Assembly (NCBI GenBank): GCA_903772945.1
Contig: CAICTM010000012.1
Span: 1-64,000, forward strand
DNA from: Seminavis robusta
Lineage: Eukaryota; Bacillariophyta; Bacillariophyceae; Naviculales; Naviculaceae
Reading direction: 5' to 3'
DNA length: 64,000 bases
Position 1 is the stretch's first letter. Every line of letters starts with the position of its first letter. The translations under genes and the position numbers were made by a program. Below, in pieces: positions 41,536 through 53,053 of the stretch. The notes beneath the pieces are model-generated. The model was not told the origin of the DNA. It made no database searches and saw nothing but the letters and a program-made list of their open reading frames with translations.

Positions 41536-43647
41536 GTCTACTATTTTGGGTTGGTTGTCTTTTTGTGACGAGAAAGAAACCCCAAAAAGAAGCAAGCTAG
41601 AAACCGGTACATCGTACATGCACAAGCAGAAAGCCACAACAGCTGCCTCTCGTGCATGCAGGGATTCGTTGAGTCGAGTGAGTCGATTCCCCTTTCTTCA
41701 AGTTCTTTTCAAATGACGCGTTGTCCTCATTTGTTTTTTTGGACTTTGCATTATTTGCACCTTTCTAGCTAGCTAGCTAGCTTTGCCCAATTCTGACACC
41801 ACTTTCAGAAGAGGATGTGAGGCAATAGAGCTGGCAAAATGATGGTAATTGGCCACAAGGCCCGATTCCTAGCTCAGTAGAAAGGCAACACAGGACATGA
41901 CAATGTGACTGCATCACAATAGCCCAACATCTTGCCCAACAGATGTTACTGTCTGTGGACTTCTCGAGACCAGCCAACTCCAGACCCAATATGTATTGCC
42001 ATACCTGGTCTGCGAAAGATGCAAGGCCAACATATGGACCTACTCATGGCCTTCTACTAAAGCCGCCCTCTACTTCTGGCTGGCTGGACACACCCCAGGA
42101 GAGGACCAGATCCTGACCCAACTCCTGAACTTACATGTACAATGCATCAACCCATGCCAAGAAGCCTTCAACCAGGGGTATATCCTGGTGTTGAACCAGA
42201 AGTTGGGGCCTAGGGAGGGACTTGGGTCTTGGGGTGGGTCTGCCAGTTCCATGTGTTGGTCCGGGAGTTGCGTGTGGCTGCAGTGTTGGGACCTGGAGAT
42301 GCACCAGAGGGTGTACCAGGAGTGGGTCCCCGAGATGCACCAGGAGTAGGCATGTAGATGGACCAGCTGTAGGTGCTGGAGCGGGGTCTAGGGATGGACC
42401 AGGAGCATGGCTTGGACATGGACCAGGAGTTCAGTGCAGAGATGGACCAGAGGTAGAACCTGATGTTTGGTCCAGGTGCGGGACCAGGAGTGGGGCTTGG
42501 AGAATGACCAGGGGTAGGCCCTAATGTTTGGTCAAGGAGGTTCAGGACGGGAGGACCAGGTGTTGGACCGTGTGAGTACCAGGTACAGCTTGTAGCGCAA
42601 CTATAGCTTTTAGTTCCTATGCTAGCTAGATTTGAATAGTAATGTTTTTGTTGTCATTTCTCCATTTCTGTTGTCTTTACCGGTACGGTAAGTCGTAGTG
42701 ATGGGCAGTTATTGTTGGCCGCACAGGGAAAGGTCCCGATGTGGTTCAATCCCGATATTGGACCGGGGGTGATGCCTCGTGGAGCCCCAAGAAGGGTTGG
42801 GAAGGCGAAAGAAGCTCCTTCCTTGCCGCCGACGTTGTCGAAGTAGAAAGTTGACAATGGCGTCACTTGGGCCCCCTCCAGTCAGGTAAAATTTGATTGT
42901 TGGCTGCCTTTCTACATGTATTTTCCGAACCCCGCCCGATGACGGATGTTCGTCAGTCGGCGCACTCCAATGGAGCCAGCAAGCCATCAATGCCACTGCC
43001 AACTCATCCGGAAGCTAGCTAGCTAGGCAGAAGCTCACTCTCAAGAATTCGCAACATGGAAGACCAGAATCGAATCGTCGGTACGGGCTATCTTTTGCTG
43101 GTCACACTTCACTGGATCGCTCCATGCAGCCTACGGTGTTCCGTGCACATCCCCTGAACCGGTGTCAGGAGACAGGAGATCGATTAGATGAAGGAGATCT
43201 TGGATGACCTTGTTTGGTTCCATTCTTGACGATTGAAGAAGGATCAATTTATTTTGTAGCGGCAGCTGTGAAGCTGTGGCTGTGCTGATTGATGGTGGCA
43301 TCATAAACGTGAGCCTCGTTTCTTCCACAGGTACCGAAGCACCTGCTTTGTAAGCTGTACATGTACAGGCCCCGTCAGTGGTCAAGCATCAAGCCACGGC
43401 CTGCCTTCAGTGACCATTTCAATTATTGGTCACCAGTGCGGCTCTTGTAGCTCATACAGCTGCTCTTACCACACCTGGTAGCCTTGTGGTGCCGGTAAGT
43501 GCGCAGCAGAGCAGTGTAAAAAGCTATTGCAAAGATCACACCGGTTCAGAAGATCCAGTCAAAGATATCACCAAAAACCAAGATCGGCAGTCGGCAGCAG
43601 CGCATTGATTGATGATTGAAGATTCGATTCTATTCATTCGATTCAAG
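41536..43647. other. 2.1-kb gene-poor region with a minisatellite
   Basis: Upstream of the LRR gene. Contains a GGACCAGGAG-type minisatellite (about 42195-42560), a GCTA run near 41766 and scattered TAGCTAGC. Open stretches on both strands are explained by the repeat composition or are short. Confidence 0.5.
42195..42560. repeat. Degenerate GGACCAGGAG minisatellite
   Basis: Repeated GATGGACCAG/GTGGGACCAGGAG-like motifs at irregular spacing of roughly 20-35 bases. Translations are Gly/Pro-rich on both strands, as expected of the repeat rather than of a gene. Confidence 0.65.
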
Positions 43648-44304
43648 ATGTTTTCTTCGAGTGATGTTTTGGGCTTCCTGGCAAACCTACAGGTGAGAGA
43701 GCGGACAGAGTGGGATAGTTTTTAAAATTGTCGTCATTGACTGCCTGGTAAATCCACGCTAATAGGTGGGACAAAGGATGTTGCCAGGCCAACCAGCGTA
43801 CCGGTTGACATAGCTACATGTACTGGACAAGTTGCAGTCCACTGACAACGGTACTATCTACCGCACATTTACGATGGGCTGGAAATGATAGCCACCAAAC
43901 AACCTTTCCTGTGCTGATGTTAGTCTTCCTACTAGACATGGCTGACAAAAATTCTTTCCGGATGGCTTATTTTAGGTATCTGTTAGTAGCACTGTAGTAT
44001 TTGAACACTTTTTGAAGAGTTGTGTATTTGTGAAAGAGAATGCTCGAAAGACCAACGAAGACACCTACTGGTGCAGCAGAGAAACATGTAAAAATGAAAC
44101 TTGGGCTCCTCGAGCCTGTTTTGTGTGGTGTTCCCTTTCTGTAGCTAGAACCTTGACTTGCTATGCGAGTAGCCCCCCCCCCTTCTCGACATTCAGGATG
44201 GAACATACACGGCAGACCGTGCTATACCTGCTATAGCAGATCCGACAGATGACGCGCACGTTGCTTCGGCCATCGATGCGTACAACACCGAGAAACCTCA
44301 ATAG
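43648..44304 (+). CDS. Possible 50-residue spliced microprotein
   Basis: Exon 43648-43692 encodes MFSSSDVLGFLANLQ and ends at CAG|GTGAGA. Exon 44197-44304 follows the acceptor CTTCTCGACATTCAG, reads DGTYTADRAIPAIAD in phase and continues to a stop at 44302. Both exons are multiples of three, and the second has coding-like codon use. The 504-base intron is long for this window and could hide a further exon. No family is recognised and there is no signal peptide. The gene would converge with the DUF6824 gene, whose stop is 68 bases further on. Alternatively this is chance; confidence is limited. Confidence 0.4.
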
Positions 44305-44371
44305 ATTGATTGATTGATGTATGGATAAACAGAGTTCAAAAAAGTGTTCCCAATCTCGTCCTGCTCGATGC

Positions 44372-46543
44372 CTAACAATCGTCGTCTAATCCCAAGCCAT
44401 CAATCGTGTGGCTAATATCCGTGAGCTCTGACATGATGGACGCATTGGATGAGAATCTCCTGGAATCTCTCATTTTGTCCCCTCTGGATCCGGACGTCAT
44501 GCTCATCATATCGGAGAGCATGGAAAGACCACTCAGACTAGTAGTGTTGGACTTGAAGGTATTTGTCGACATCATGGAATGTCCCGATACTTTACGATCC
44601 ACTTGACGAGCGTTGGGTGCAGCACGAGGTCCTGAACGCTTGGGTCCTTCCGGTCGATCCTCACGGCGATCGGCCTCATCGGGCCAGTCGGGGAAGGATT
44701 CGACGGACAAATCGTCCTCGTCCGAATAGTAACTTGGATTTTGTGCTTGAATGTTGTTGCTGACCATGTAGGACTCGAGGGTCTTGCGGTACTCTTCCAG
44801 GGTCAATTCGCCGTGGTCGTCTTCGTTACTGGCAGGAGCATCTAGAGGCAATGGTGCATTCATGTGGTCTTCTGGTGTCACAGCCGCTGGAGCAGGATGA
44901 TTATCCAATCTCGTGGGGACCATTGGAGTCTTATCGGGTGCCTTGTTGGCCGGAGGATCCGGAGCCGGCCCCTTGGGTGTTGCTGTCTTTTTGGTGGGTG
45001 ATTCTTCGACGGATTGAGTTGCCTTTTTCTTGGCTCCTTGCCTTGGCTGCTTGGGTGTACGGTCATGGCCCGAAAGGACTTTCATCATTTCCTTTGTACT
45101 CTTCCGAGGCGACTGCTGTGATTCTGCGTGTGACGCTGGTTTGGGCGACGCTTCAAAGTTTGCGGATGTACTCTGATCCGGAGCTGGGACGTCGGCTGTG
45201 CCTTGGGCCGACGTCGGAGCATCCGGCACACGCGACCTCTGGCTGTTGAGAGACGCGTCGTTGTTCAGACGCGTAGATGAGCCATGGTGGCTACTGGATT
45301 GGTTCAGAGTCTGGTGCCCCGAATGGTTGGGAAGTGTACCGGGTGGTCCCGATGGCATCCCCACGGGCTGCATGTTCATTCCCCAACCACCATTGTGGGG
45401 CATGCGCATGTTCATGTGAGCCGATCCTTGATGCATTCCCATGCTCATTTGCATTTGCTGCTGATGTTGCATCTGGAGTTGTAGCTGTTGTTGTTGTAGG
45501 TGCATTTGCTGCAACTGCATCTGTTGGTGGTGTTGCTGAAGCTGCATGGCGGTCATGCTGGATGCGTAAGCAGGATCGTACATGTCTGCTCCCATGCTGC
45601 CGGTTCCCATGTTTCCAGCTCCCATACTTCCGGCGAAAGCAGGTTCCATCATCCCGTAATGACCAGGCATCTGCCCCATCATGTTGGGTCCGCTGGGCGT
45701 CATGATTGGACCGTCGGCGTTGTTGGCCATGAGATGAGGCGCACTCTGACGCCTGTTGAAAGCCTCTTGTTGCTGCTGCTGCATCATTTGCATTCCATCC
45801 ATACTCCCGACACCGTTGGCCATTGGCATACTTGTACGTCTGCTTCCATAGTCAGCGGGACCTCCCATACCTACCATGCCCATGGCCATGGGATTCTGGT
45901 AAGGATTGTGCTCCGCCATACTATTGCGTCGAGTGTAGTCAGCCGCCGCGGAAGCCATTCCGTGCAGACTGTTCTTTTGAGCTTCCGCTTCTCGTTGCAT
46001 CTTGAGCTGATGCTGGACCATGGTGACTCCGTGCTCGGTCATCTGGTCTTGCTGCTCTCGAAGCTGACGAATGTAGGGGACAACATCGGGCGTCCGTTCG
46101 CGTAGACATTGGGAAGCCTTTTCCCGAGCCTTCTTGTCAGGGACCTCGACCCACACCACCTGGCCGCTGCCTCCGTCGTCACCCTTTTTACCCGTGGTGT
46201 CTTCCTTGCGAGCCAAGAAACGACCAGGAGGATCCAACTTGCGCCAGAGCTCTACGACTTCTCTCGCCACATTCGGCTTCTCAATCTTACTGCAGGCAAG
46301 ATACCGCATCTTGTGTTCGTTCACCAACTTGCGAAAGTTAATATTCCCGCTGTGGTTGTTCGTCCCTCCTCCTCGCCCCAGAAGCACATCGTGCTGTCCT
46401 GGCTTTAACACCTCTGCGCCGTAGCCTTCATTGGCTGCTTTGCGAGGCTTAGCTTGTTGACTACCCGGAGGATTCCGGGGACAACTGCTTCTCATTGCAA
46501 CAAGACCTGCCGTTGACATATCTGCTACTTGCGCACAGCTCAT
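44372..46543 (-). CDS. DUF6824-domain protein with Gln/Met-rich middle
   Basis: 723 residues from the ATG at 46543; a second ATG lies eight codons later. Residues about 48-150 form the DUF6824 domain common in diatoms: HDVLLGRGGGTNNHSGNINF, then KIEKPNVAREVVELWRKL, PPGRFLARK and a VVWVEVPDKKAREKASQCLR end. A short charged helix follows. Then come long disordered parts: a Met/Gly-rich stretch, a Gln/Met/His-rich run at about 334-380, Pro/Lys/Ser stretches and an acidic EEYRKTLESYMV helix near the end. This looks like a regulatory or nucleic-acid-associated protein, but the domain has no established function that I know. It is upstream of a long gene-poor region and convergent with 43648-44304. 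Confidence 0.85.
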   Translation of the reverse strand: MSCAQVADMSTAGLVAMRSSCPRNPPGSQQAKPRKAANEGYGAEVLKPGQHDVLLGRGGGTNNHSGNINFRKLVNEHKMRYLACSKIEKPNVAREVVELWRKLDPPGRFLARKEDTTGKKGDDGGSGQVVWVEVPDKKAREKASQCLRERTPDVVPYIRQLREQQDQMTEHGVTMVQHQLKMQREAEAQKNSLHGMASAAADYTRRNSMAEHNPYQNPMAMGMVGMGGPADYGSRRTSMPMANGVGSMDGMQMMQQQQQEAFNRRQSAPHLMANNADGPIMTPSGPNMMGQMPGHYGMMEPAFAGSMGAGNMGTGSMGADMYDPAYASSMTAMQLQQHHQQMQLQQMHLQQQQLQLQMQHQQQMQMSMGMHQGSAHMNMRMPHNGGWGMNMQPVGMPSGPPGTLPNHSGHQTLNQSSSHHGSSTRLNNDASLNSQRSRVPDAPTSAQGTADVPAPDQSTSANFEASPKPASHAESQQSPRKSTKEMMKVLSGHDRTPKQPRQGAKKKATQSVEESPTKKTATPKGPAPDPPANKAPDKTPMVPTRLDNHPAPAAVTPEDHMNAPLPLDAPASNEDDHGELTLEEYRKTLESYMVSNNIQAQNPSYYSDEDDLSVESFPDWPDEADRREDRPEGPKRSGPRAAPNARQVDRKVSGHSMMSTNTFKSNTTSLSGLSMLSDMMSMTSGSRGDKMRDSRRFSSNASIMSELTDISHTIDGLGLDDDC

Positions 46544-49500
46544 AACTCGTCGCTCAACGATTTGTACCTCTTCTTTTAACTTTGAGAGGTTGCTTACAGT
46601 ATTGTTGGGTAGTGTTTGCGAGTGATTGGACTGACTAGATAGATAGAGACTAGCTGGCAATCACCAGGCCGTCTACTAACAAGCAGGTTCGAAGGACACC
46701 CACAACAAGAACAAACCAAGCCAACGAATTGAATTGAATTAGTAGTGCTGCTTTGAACCAAGCATAGAAGCGCTTTGTGGGGTCCGCTCGTGCCAATTTT
46801 GTGGATAACCCACCACCGGTTTCATTCGCCGAGAGCCCGATCTTTTTCTCGATGGTAGACTACTAGTATTACAATTTCTGTAGCTCAAAGGGTTAACATG
46901 AGACATTGTACGATTTATTTATCCCCCACACGGCCCACACGTAGCTTTACTACTGTTCTTTGCGTGCTACTATAATAGTATTACTGAGAGGATTTATTTG
47001 AGAATAGCCTCGAACCATCAACCTGGCGCCGGTTCATACGCCTTACCCGTACTGCCGTACGTACTGGGCCTATTTCTACATTTCTACGGGGTCCTGGTAG
47101 TCCCGGTGGCACTGACCTCGACTAAAACCGCTACCAGAACCAACAGTACTTGAAGTTATTTGCACCTGAAAACAGCACGGTTGCGGTTGCGGCATTGCCT
47201 ACGAGTACTAGACTAGTACGGCATGGTACTCTAGCTAGGTAGAGGTCGACTAATACTCTTGAATGAGACCTCTTTGAGTTTTTTTATTCGCATGGTGGTA
47301 GAAAACCAGTGAGCTACTGTACCAGGCTACCCTTCCGCGTACTAGCTAGTAAGCTGTACCACCACTGCAGGCAGCAGTGCAAAGCTTACGAAAGAAAGAA
47401 ATTTGGGCACAGAATTCTCAGACTCTTGAAATAATATATTTAACGCTGTCGAGCCAGCCTCACTGGTATTTGGTTGATCTTGGGTGCTTTGGGATTAATA
47501 GTCAACTTTTACAGGACATTTCGACATATTGCTTTATTTTCCCTGAGTAGTCTTTATTAGAGGGCAGAGATGGTTTTGACAAATAGCAGAGAATCCATTC
47601 AAAAAATGGAAAGAGATCTTCTTTTAAGGGGAATAGGCCATGGGAAATTTTTAGCTTCTCCAAACAACATGTTATGTATGTACTGTACATGATGTTTAAA
47701 TTTACTCATACACTCATACATAATAGTACTAGCTATTTTTAATACGGTACTACTCTACTCGTAGCTAGAGTAGCGGTACTAGTACTAGTAGTAGTCATGC
47801 AAGAGCTGTTAGATTACATACCGGTATTCTGGATTCTGAGCCTACTCCCGGCCGGTACGTACCGGTACTGGTATTGCATCGTAGTACTAGCTAGTAGGCT
47901 CCTCGGTTAGTAGCAGATCGAATCATGCCACGGGTAGCTACTCTAGCAGCTCTACTAGCTACCGTAGAAGCCACCCTGGCTCCTTCAGCTTTGGGAAGTG
48001 ACAACGCAGATTGTAGCGAGCTAGCCAAATCTTCCAAGGTTTCCCCAATACATGTTGCCGGATTGTCCCTTCACTTTACTGGATGGTTTTGTGTTGTGGG
48101 TTTGAAGGATGTTCCAATACTGGTACCGTACTAGCTAGTACGGTACTGTACAATGTTTGTTGTGGTGATGTGGTGACCATTGTTGGGTTGCTTTTATTAA
48201 TAGGCTACATACATGTAATTTCACGTTAAAAAGGCAACAGGCTCAACTATGACTTATGGGAAAGTAAGTGCGTAAGCCAAGAATAGGTACATTTTTAATA
48301 CTGAGCTACCACGGCTGCTACCACTCGAATAGCGGAATCGAATCTGGCTACCGGTAGCTAGCTTCTGGGGCAACACGTTTTGCTCCAACAATTCGATGCT
48401 GTCTTAGTAGACTACTGAATACTAGTAGCTGTTACGCCAGATGCGGGGGGGGGGGGGTATCCACTTCTTTGTTGCGTCGTCAGCGAGTGCGTACTTAGCT
48501 TTCAAAAGCAGCGAAAAGAAAGTAGCTCTTTATTACGATAGCTAGCTAGCACTGAGGATAGGTACCTGCATTGCCTCTCCGTCTGTTTCTTTTTTCCGAG
48601 TAACCTGAGGAAGTCGCGAAAGCAGCCACGACAGTCGGAACGTGTGATTTCATTGGAAATTGCTACAGAATGTTGCGCGCGGCATCGGCAATTGAGGTCC
48701 AGCAACTATGGGTACAGAGTCTATAGTTGTTGGGTGGGCTTGGCTTTTGGGGAAGAATTGTTTGGCCCCAGGCTTGGCAGAGTTGCTTTACTTTGTCCAA
48801 CCAAATCCTTTCACTACCACCGGTACATACCTAAATCAGAGTTCACTGGTAAGCAATCGGAAGAGTGCGTTACTGCTACATGTACATACAATGTCATGCA
48901 CGGGTTTTCGTATCGGATAGGCTCCCTTTTGACAGCGACCGGCCCACTGATGAAGAGCTGGATGAAGCTGGCTCAGCGATGACGAAAACAGCGTACCGGT
49001 ACCGGTACGATACCATTAAGATTTAGAAGCTGGACGTGCACCAGTACGATTTATTAGAAGTGGGAGAAAGTTGAATTCCTGTGGTCACCACAGAATGTAA
49101 CCTCGGAACTCGGAATCCATAGCCAATAAATCGGCTATAAATCCTGTTTTCTGCTAAGAAAAGCCAAACCCTTGTTTTGTATGGTACTGGTACAGTACTG
49201 CGGTACAATGTAGTTTACGGACATACGGACTACGGACTACAATACGGTACTCTGATTGGTACCCTGTTGAGAACAGTCGAGAACCCGTCTTCCTTCCTCC
49301 TCGAGCCTCTCATCTCTCATCAAGCATCAAGACCTCAAGCAAGTTGAAGCAACAGCTACGGTGGCTATCAACTACTTTAGTAAGCTCAATAACTCATGAG
49401 CAACGAGCAACAAGCTAGCCAGCGAGCTCTACTGAGCACATTTATTTTTTCATCAATCGAAATCAGAAGCTTCTTCGTTTCCAATTTCCAATTGCAATTG

Positions 49501-50122
49501 CCCTGGCTGCCTGTCTGACTAGACTAGCGGTATGGTAGCACGGATAGCCTACCGGTAGCTAGGTTTGCACTGCTCATCATAGGTGAAATGCATAGACCCT
49601 GAACGCCCAGCCAGCCAGCCCAGCCAGAACAAAAGTTTCCCACTGACGCATCAGCAAAAGGAGCCCGTTGGATTTGAAAGTTGAAGAATCAGGAGGCAGC
49701 CAGGACACAGTTGTTGGGCAATGGAATGCAGCCAGGTGCCCGAATGTCATCCTGTAGGTAGGTACCGCAGCCGAGCAAAATGGACCCAGCGATTGCCTTG
49801 GGTCGAAAGAGTTTGCAGTGCTACCTCTGGCAATCTGGCTAGCTACCGGTAGTCGAGATCAAAATCAAAAGCTTTACGTGTGGCTGTTGAGCAAGAAACC
49901 CAATTCCAAAAATCGAGCACCAGTCTACTTTCGATATCTATCTCATCCTCTACGACAAGAATTGGACACATGCCAAGTTTCGTGGATCACTCCTCCTCCC
50001 TTGAAGTAAAACTGCAGAATACCCAGCTCTAGCCAGCCACTCTGAATGGTTTTTGACTTCCCACTTCCTGATTGAATTCCTGACACCTCCACAGTTTTCA
50101 GTATCATGTCTCGTTTGTTCCT

Positions 50123-50213
50123 TTTTATCAATTGCAGCAAAAAGTGAGTATACTAAATAATTTACTGGGATTGACAGAGTCAACCCATCAAGCCACAGTT
50201 CTGGTGCCGAGTG
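50123..50213. repeat. Dispersed repeat, copy A
   Basis: CTTTTTATCAATTGCAGCAA and the following ~25 bases, then TTGACAGAG, then AGTTCTGGTGCCGAGTG. The same parts in the same order occur at 57349-57503. This is a transposon-derived or SINE-like fragment; the class is unknown. Confidence 0.65.
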
Positions 50214-50551
50214 CAACTCTTCGACCCCACCAGTACGAAACCATTCCTTCCCGTTTTCCGTCACCCTTCCCATTCCGTTCCAAAAAAATTACTCAGTATC
50301 TGCCAGTTCGTCTGTGAATCTGAGTGTCCGAGCGACAGTCTGAGCGTCTGATGGGGGTAACTGGTTGTTCTGGCTACCAGAAGCTAGTAGCTAGACTAGA
50401 CTAGCAGGACTCTAGTGACTACATGTAGTACGCAGGACTAACGGTACCATTATCCTTTACCATGACGTTTATTGGTGTCCACGTACTAGCTAGTAGTACT
50501 CCTACGGTATGTACGTGCAGTTTCATTGATTGTGATGGTGTCTGTGTTTCA

Positions 50552-50608
50552 CTAGCTAGCTAGCTAGCTAGCTAGCTAGCTAGCTAGCTAGCTAGCTAGC
50601 TAGCTAGC
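50552..50608. repeat. (CTAG)14 microsatellite
   Basis: A pure 57-base tetranucleotide run. The unit is its own reverse complement, so the whole run can fold on either strand. Confidence 0.95.
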
Positions 50609-50751
50609 ACGTCGAATTCGCTTCGGATCCGATCATTGTGTTCTGTAAGAGTTATAATGCGCCCGAGATGGCTACAGTAACTGCTTGTAGTTTCGTTCGA
50701 TATTGTTTCTGGTTTACCTGGTGATACTCATGTTTGACAGCTAGCCATCGC

Positions 50752-50818
50752 CTCCATCCATCCATCCATCCATCCATCCATCCATCCATCCATCCATCCA
50801 TCCATCCATCCATCCATC
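50752..50818. repeat. (CATC)n microsatellite
   Basis: About sixteen CATC/TCCA units in an unbroken run, followed by CAGCTAGC. Confidence 0.95.
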
Positions 50819-51346
50819 AGCTAGCTCTACTGCACAAGAAGAGTATGAAGCAAGTTGTGCTACTTGCTTTTTGTTTCACCGAAGGAAAATACAAAGAAGA
50901 GCATCATCACCACAGGCAATCTTCGCCGGGGTGGACCAACGAATGAATGGAGTCGAGTCAATGGATGGAATCTGATCAAATCTTGCGGATCAAGACCTCC
51001 GGTACCTTGGTAGCCGCTTCGCTGGCTGAAAGAGTACCAACAGGCATAATATTTACAAGTAGTACACTGTTACTGTTTAACTGTACCGGTACTGTACGGT
51101 AGTTTTACAGAAAGGTCCCGCCATGGATGATGTTAATTCTTGGAGGAGCACTTCATGGAAAGTCATTTCGAGCTGTGACTGACCAAATGACTGCAACAAA
51201 GTTGCTCGGGAAACGGGAAACTGGTACTACTGTAGTACCGATACCACGTCAACACGTCAACTACTAGAGTACTCTAACCAGCTCGGAGACCATTTCACAA
51301 CCTCCCCACATGCGCAGTATCGTACCGGTAGCGGCACAAAAGCACC

Positions 51347-52948
51347 ATGACCGCCTTTGCTAAGCGTCCCTCTCGACGCCTGAGTTTGAGTGATATCCCT
51401 GACTTTGGTGCTTTCCTTTCATCGACGGCGGAAGATGATGCTGCACCAGAGGAAAAGAAAAGGAACAACGGGAAAACCAGACCTTCCAAGGCGAAGCGAA
51501 ACTCCATCTCTGAAGTGTCGACACTGCGAGGTTCTTCTTCGGCGACTCCTTCCTTTGCTCCTACTTTTATGAATGATTCTGCCGCTTCGTTTGCCTTGGA
51601 AGACAGTGATTTGGACGCATCGTGGAGACAAGAACAAGCAGAAGAAGCAGCGAGACGAGTGCGACAGTCCAAGTCCTCTCGAAGAGGGCAACGAACAACT
51701 GTCGATGTTGGAGTGGAAGTGCCAGTGTTGAATCCGATACGAGAAAAGGTGGGCAGAGTCAAGAAGAGTAGCAGCAGCAACAACACTACTACTACAGAGA
51801 GTCAGAATGATGTGCCTCCTCGAAAAAATAGCAAATCAAAGTCCAAGACACGCAGCAGCAAACTGCGGGCACCTGCCAAGACGGAAGAAGCGTTGATGCA
51901 TCAATCATGTTCTGTTTTGGACGTGGCCTTCAGCAGTCGAAGCAGTAACGAGATCAGCAAGCTAAAGAAAAAGAACAGCAACAGTGATGACCGAATGTCC
52001 AACAGTGATCATGGACCCACCCTACGAAAAATCATGAATGGTATCAACGGCACAAAGACCTCTTCTTCAAGTCGACGATCGTCAGCCGCTACGCCACGAG
52101 TCCGCCTAGAACCATCCAAACGAGATGTCGCTGCTCAAAAGGAAAAGGGAATCACCATTGCTGAACGACTCTCTGCGAGCACTCACGCAGCAACGACTTC
52201 GCCGGGCCCCAGTTTGTGCAAACCCAACGGTACCACTAGCACACCCACCACAACACCGGGATCAGCGGATCAACAGCGCCGCCGTTCACGACGAAGGCGG
52301 CGGTCCATGGAACCCCCCGCATTGCGCACGAGTGCTGCAAACGCGAGTATTTCTAGTACCAGTGCGACGACGCCGACAACACCCCGAGCTAGAAGAAAGT
52401 CGAGGAGCCAGTCGCGAGGGGCAAAATCTCGTTCGGCTCCTTCGCTCCTCCTCAGTCCTGGTGAAAAACTGTTTGTCCCAGACGAGGAAACAGCCGCAGC
52501 AAAACGCACCAGCCACCATTCTCGTGGAGCTTCCACTGTCAGATCCAAGCGATCCTCCAAGTCAGCCAACTCCACAGCCACTGCACCTGCAATGCTCTTG
52601 TCTCCGGGGGAACGGCCATTTGTCCTTGACGAGCGCCCTTCTACACGACATTTGGGGATCAACGTGCCAACCTTGGACGTTGGAACGAGCCATCATCAAG
52701 TGAGGCGACGAAGGCGTCACAGTACGGGACGAGAGGCTCTGGTCATGGCGTTGGCTCAAACTGGACCACTGGAACACAACAACAAGAACAATGCAAGCAA
52801 TCTTGCGGTGAATGAACAAGAAAAGGCGCTGTTTCTCTTGTCGCCTGATTCACGTAGTGCTGTTTGGGAAAAGCGGGCGGCTATGAACCGCATCATGTCC
52901 CTGGATGAGAGCAAACCTGCCATTGCGGCTCCGCCCTTGGCATTCTAG
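51347..52948 (+). CDS. Disordered Ser/Arg-rich protein with GREALV motif, paralogue of 58150-59196
   Basis: A single exon of 533 residues. Composition is dominated by Ser, Arg, Thr, Ala and Lys, so most of it should be disordered. Recognisable islands are the N-terminal RRLSLSDIPDFGAFL, two copies of an LLSPGE motif (LLLSPGEKLFVPDE near 370 and MLLSPGERPFVLDE near 415), and RRRRRHSTGREALVMALAQT at about 453-472. A C-terminal LFLLSPDSRSAVWEKRAAMN follows. RRLSL and RRHST fit basophilic kinase sites, and SPGE/SPD fit proline-directed ones. The RRLSL head and GREALVxALAxT tail recur in the protein at 58150. No known domain; a phosphoregulated scaffold is inference. Confidence 0.75.
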   Translation: MTAFAKRPSRRLSLSDIPDFGAFLSSTAEDDAAPEEKKRNNGKTRPSKAKRNSISEVSTLRGSSSATPSFAPTFMNDSAASFALEDSDLDASWRQEQAEEAARRVRQSKSSRRGQRTTVDVGVEVPVLNPIREKVGRVKKSSSSNNTTTTESQNDVPPRKNSKSKSKTRSSKLRAPAKTEEALMHQSCSVLDVAFSSRSSNEISKLKKKNSNSDDRMSNSDHGPTLRKIMNGINGTKTSSSSRRSSAATPRVRLEPSKRDVAAQKEKGITIAERLSASTHAATTSPGPSLCKPNGTTSTPTTTPGSADQQRRRSRRRRRSMEPPALRTSAANASISSTSATTPTTPRARRKSRSQSRGAKSRSAPSLLLSPGEKLFVPDEETAAAKRTSHHSRGASTVRSKRSSKSANSTATAPAMLLSPGERPFVLDERPSTRHLGINVPTLDVGTSHHQVRRRRRHSTGREALVMALAQTGPLEHNNKNNASNLAVNEQEKALFLLSPDSRSAVWEKRAAMNRIMSLDESKPAIAAPPLAF

Positions 52949-53053
52949 TTACTAGTTAGTCGACAGCCACTATTGCAGATGTAATTATTGCAGACTTAAC
53001 AGATTTGGTTAACACCGGTACAGCTAGACAGTGATGGTCAGGACTAGATTCCG

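Larger units (their letters stand above)
46544..51346. other. 4.8-kb gene-poor region with microsatellites and palindromes
   Basis: No gene could be supported. Short open stretches (47925-48134 and 48644-48982 plus, 49023-49208 minus) lack motifs and contain TACCGGTA/CTAGCTAG sequence. Also present are a run of 13 G at 48445-48457, (CTAG)n at 50552-50608, (CATC)n at 50752-50818 and one copy of a dispersed repeat at 50123-50213. Confidence 0.55.

Noticed and set aside
42222-42524. Gly-rich 100-codon ORF with a Pro-rich ORF on the other strand
   Set aside because: Both arise from the GGACCAGGAG minisatellite.
44372-46660. Start of the DUF6824 gene at 46660
   Set aside because: The codon there is TTG; the first ATG in frame is at 46543.
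46875-47050. GTAGCTCAAAGGGTTAAC resembles a tRNA A box
   Set aside because: The only B-box-like sequence (GGTTCATACGCC) is about 150 bases away and no cloverleaf can be drawn.
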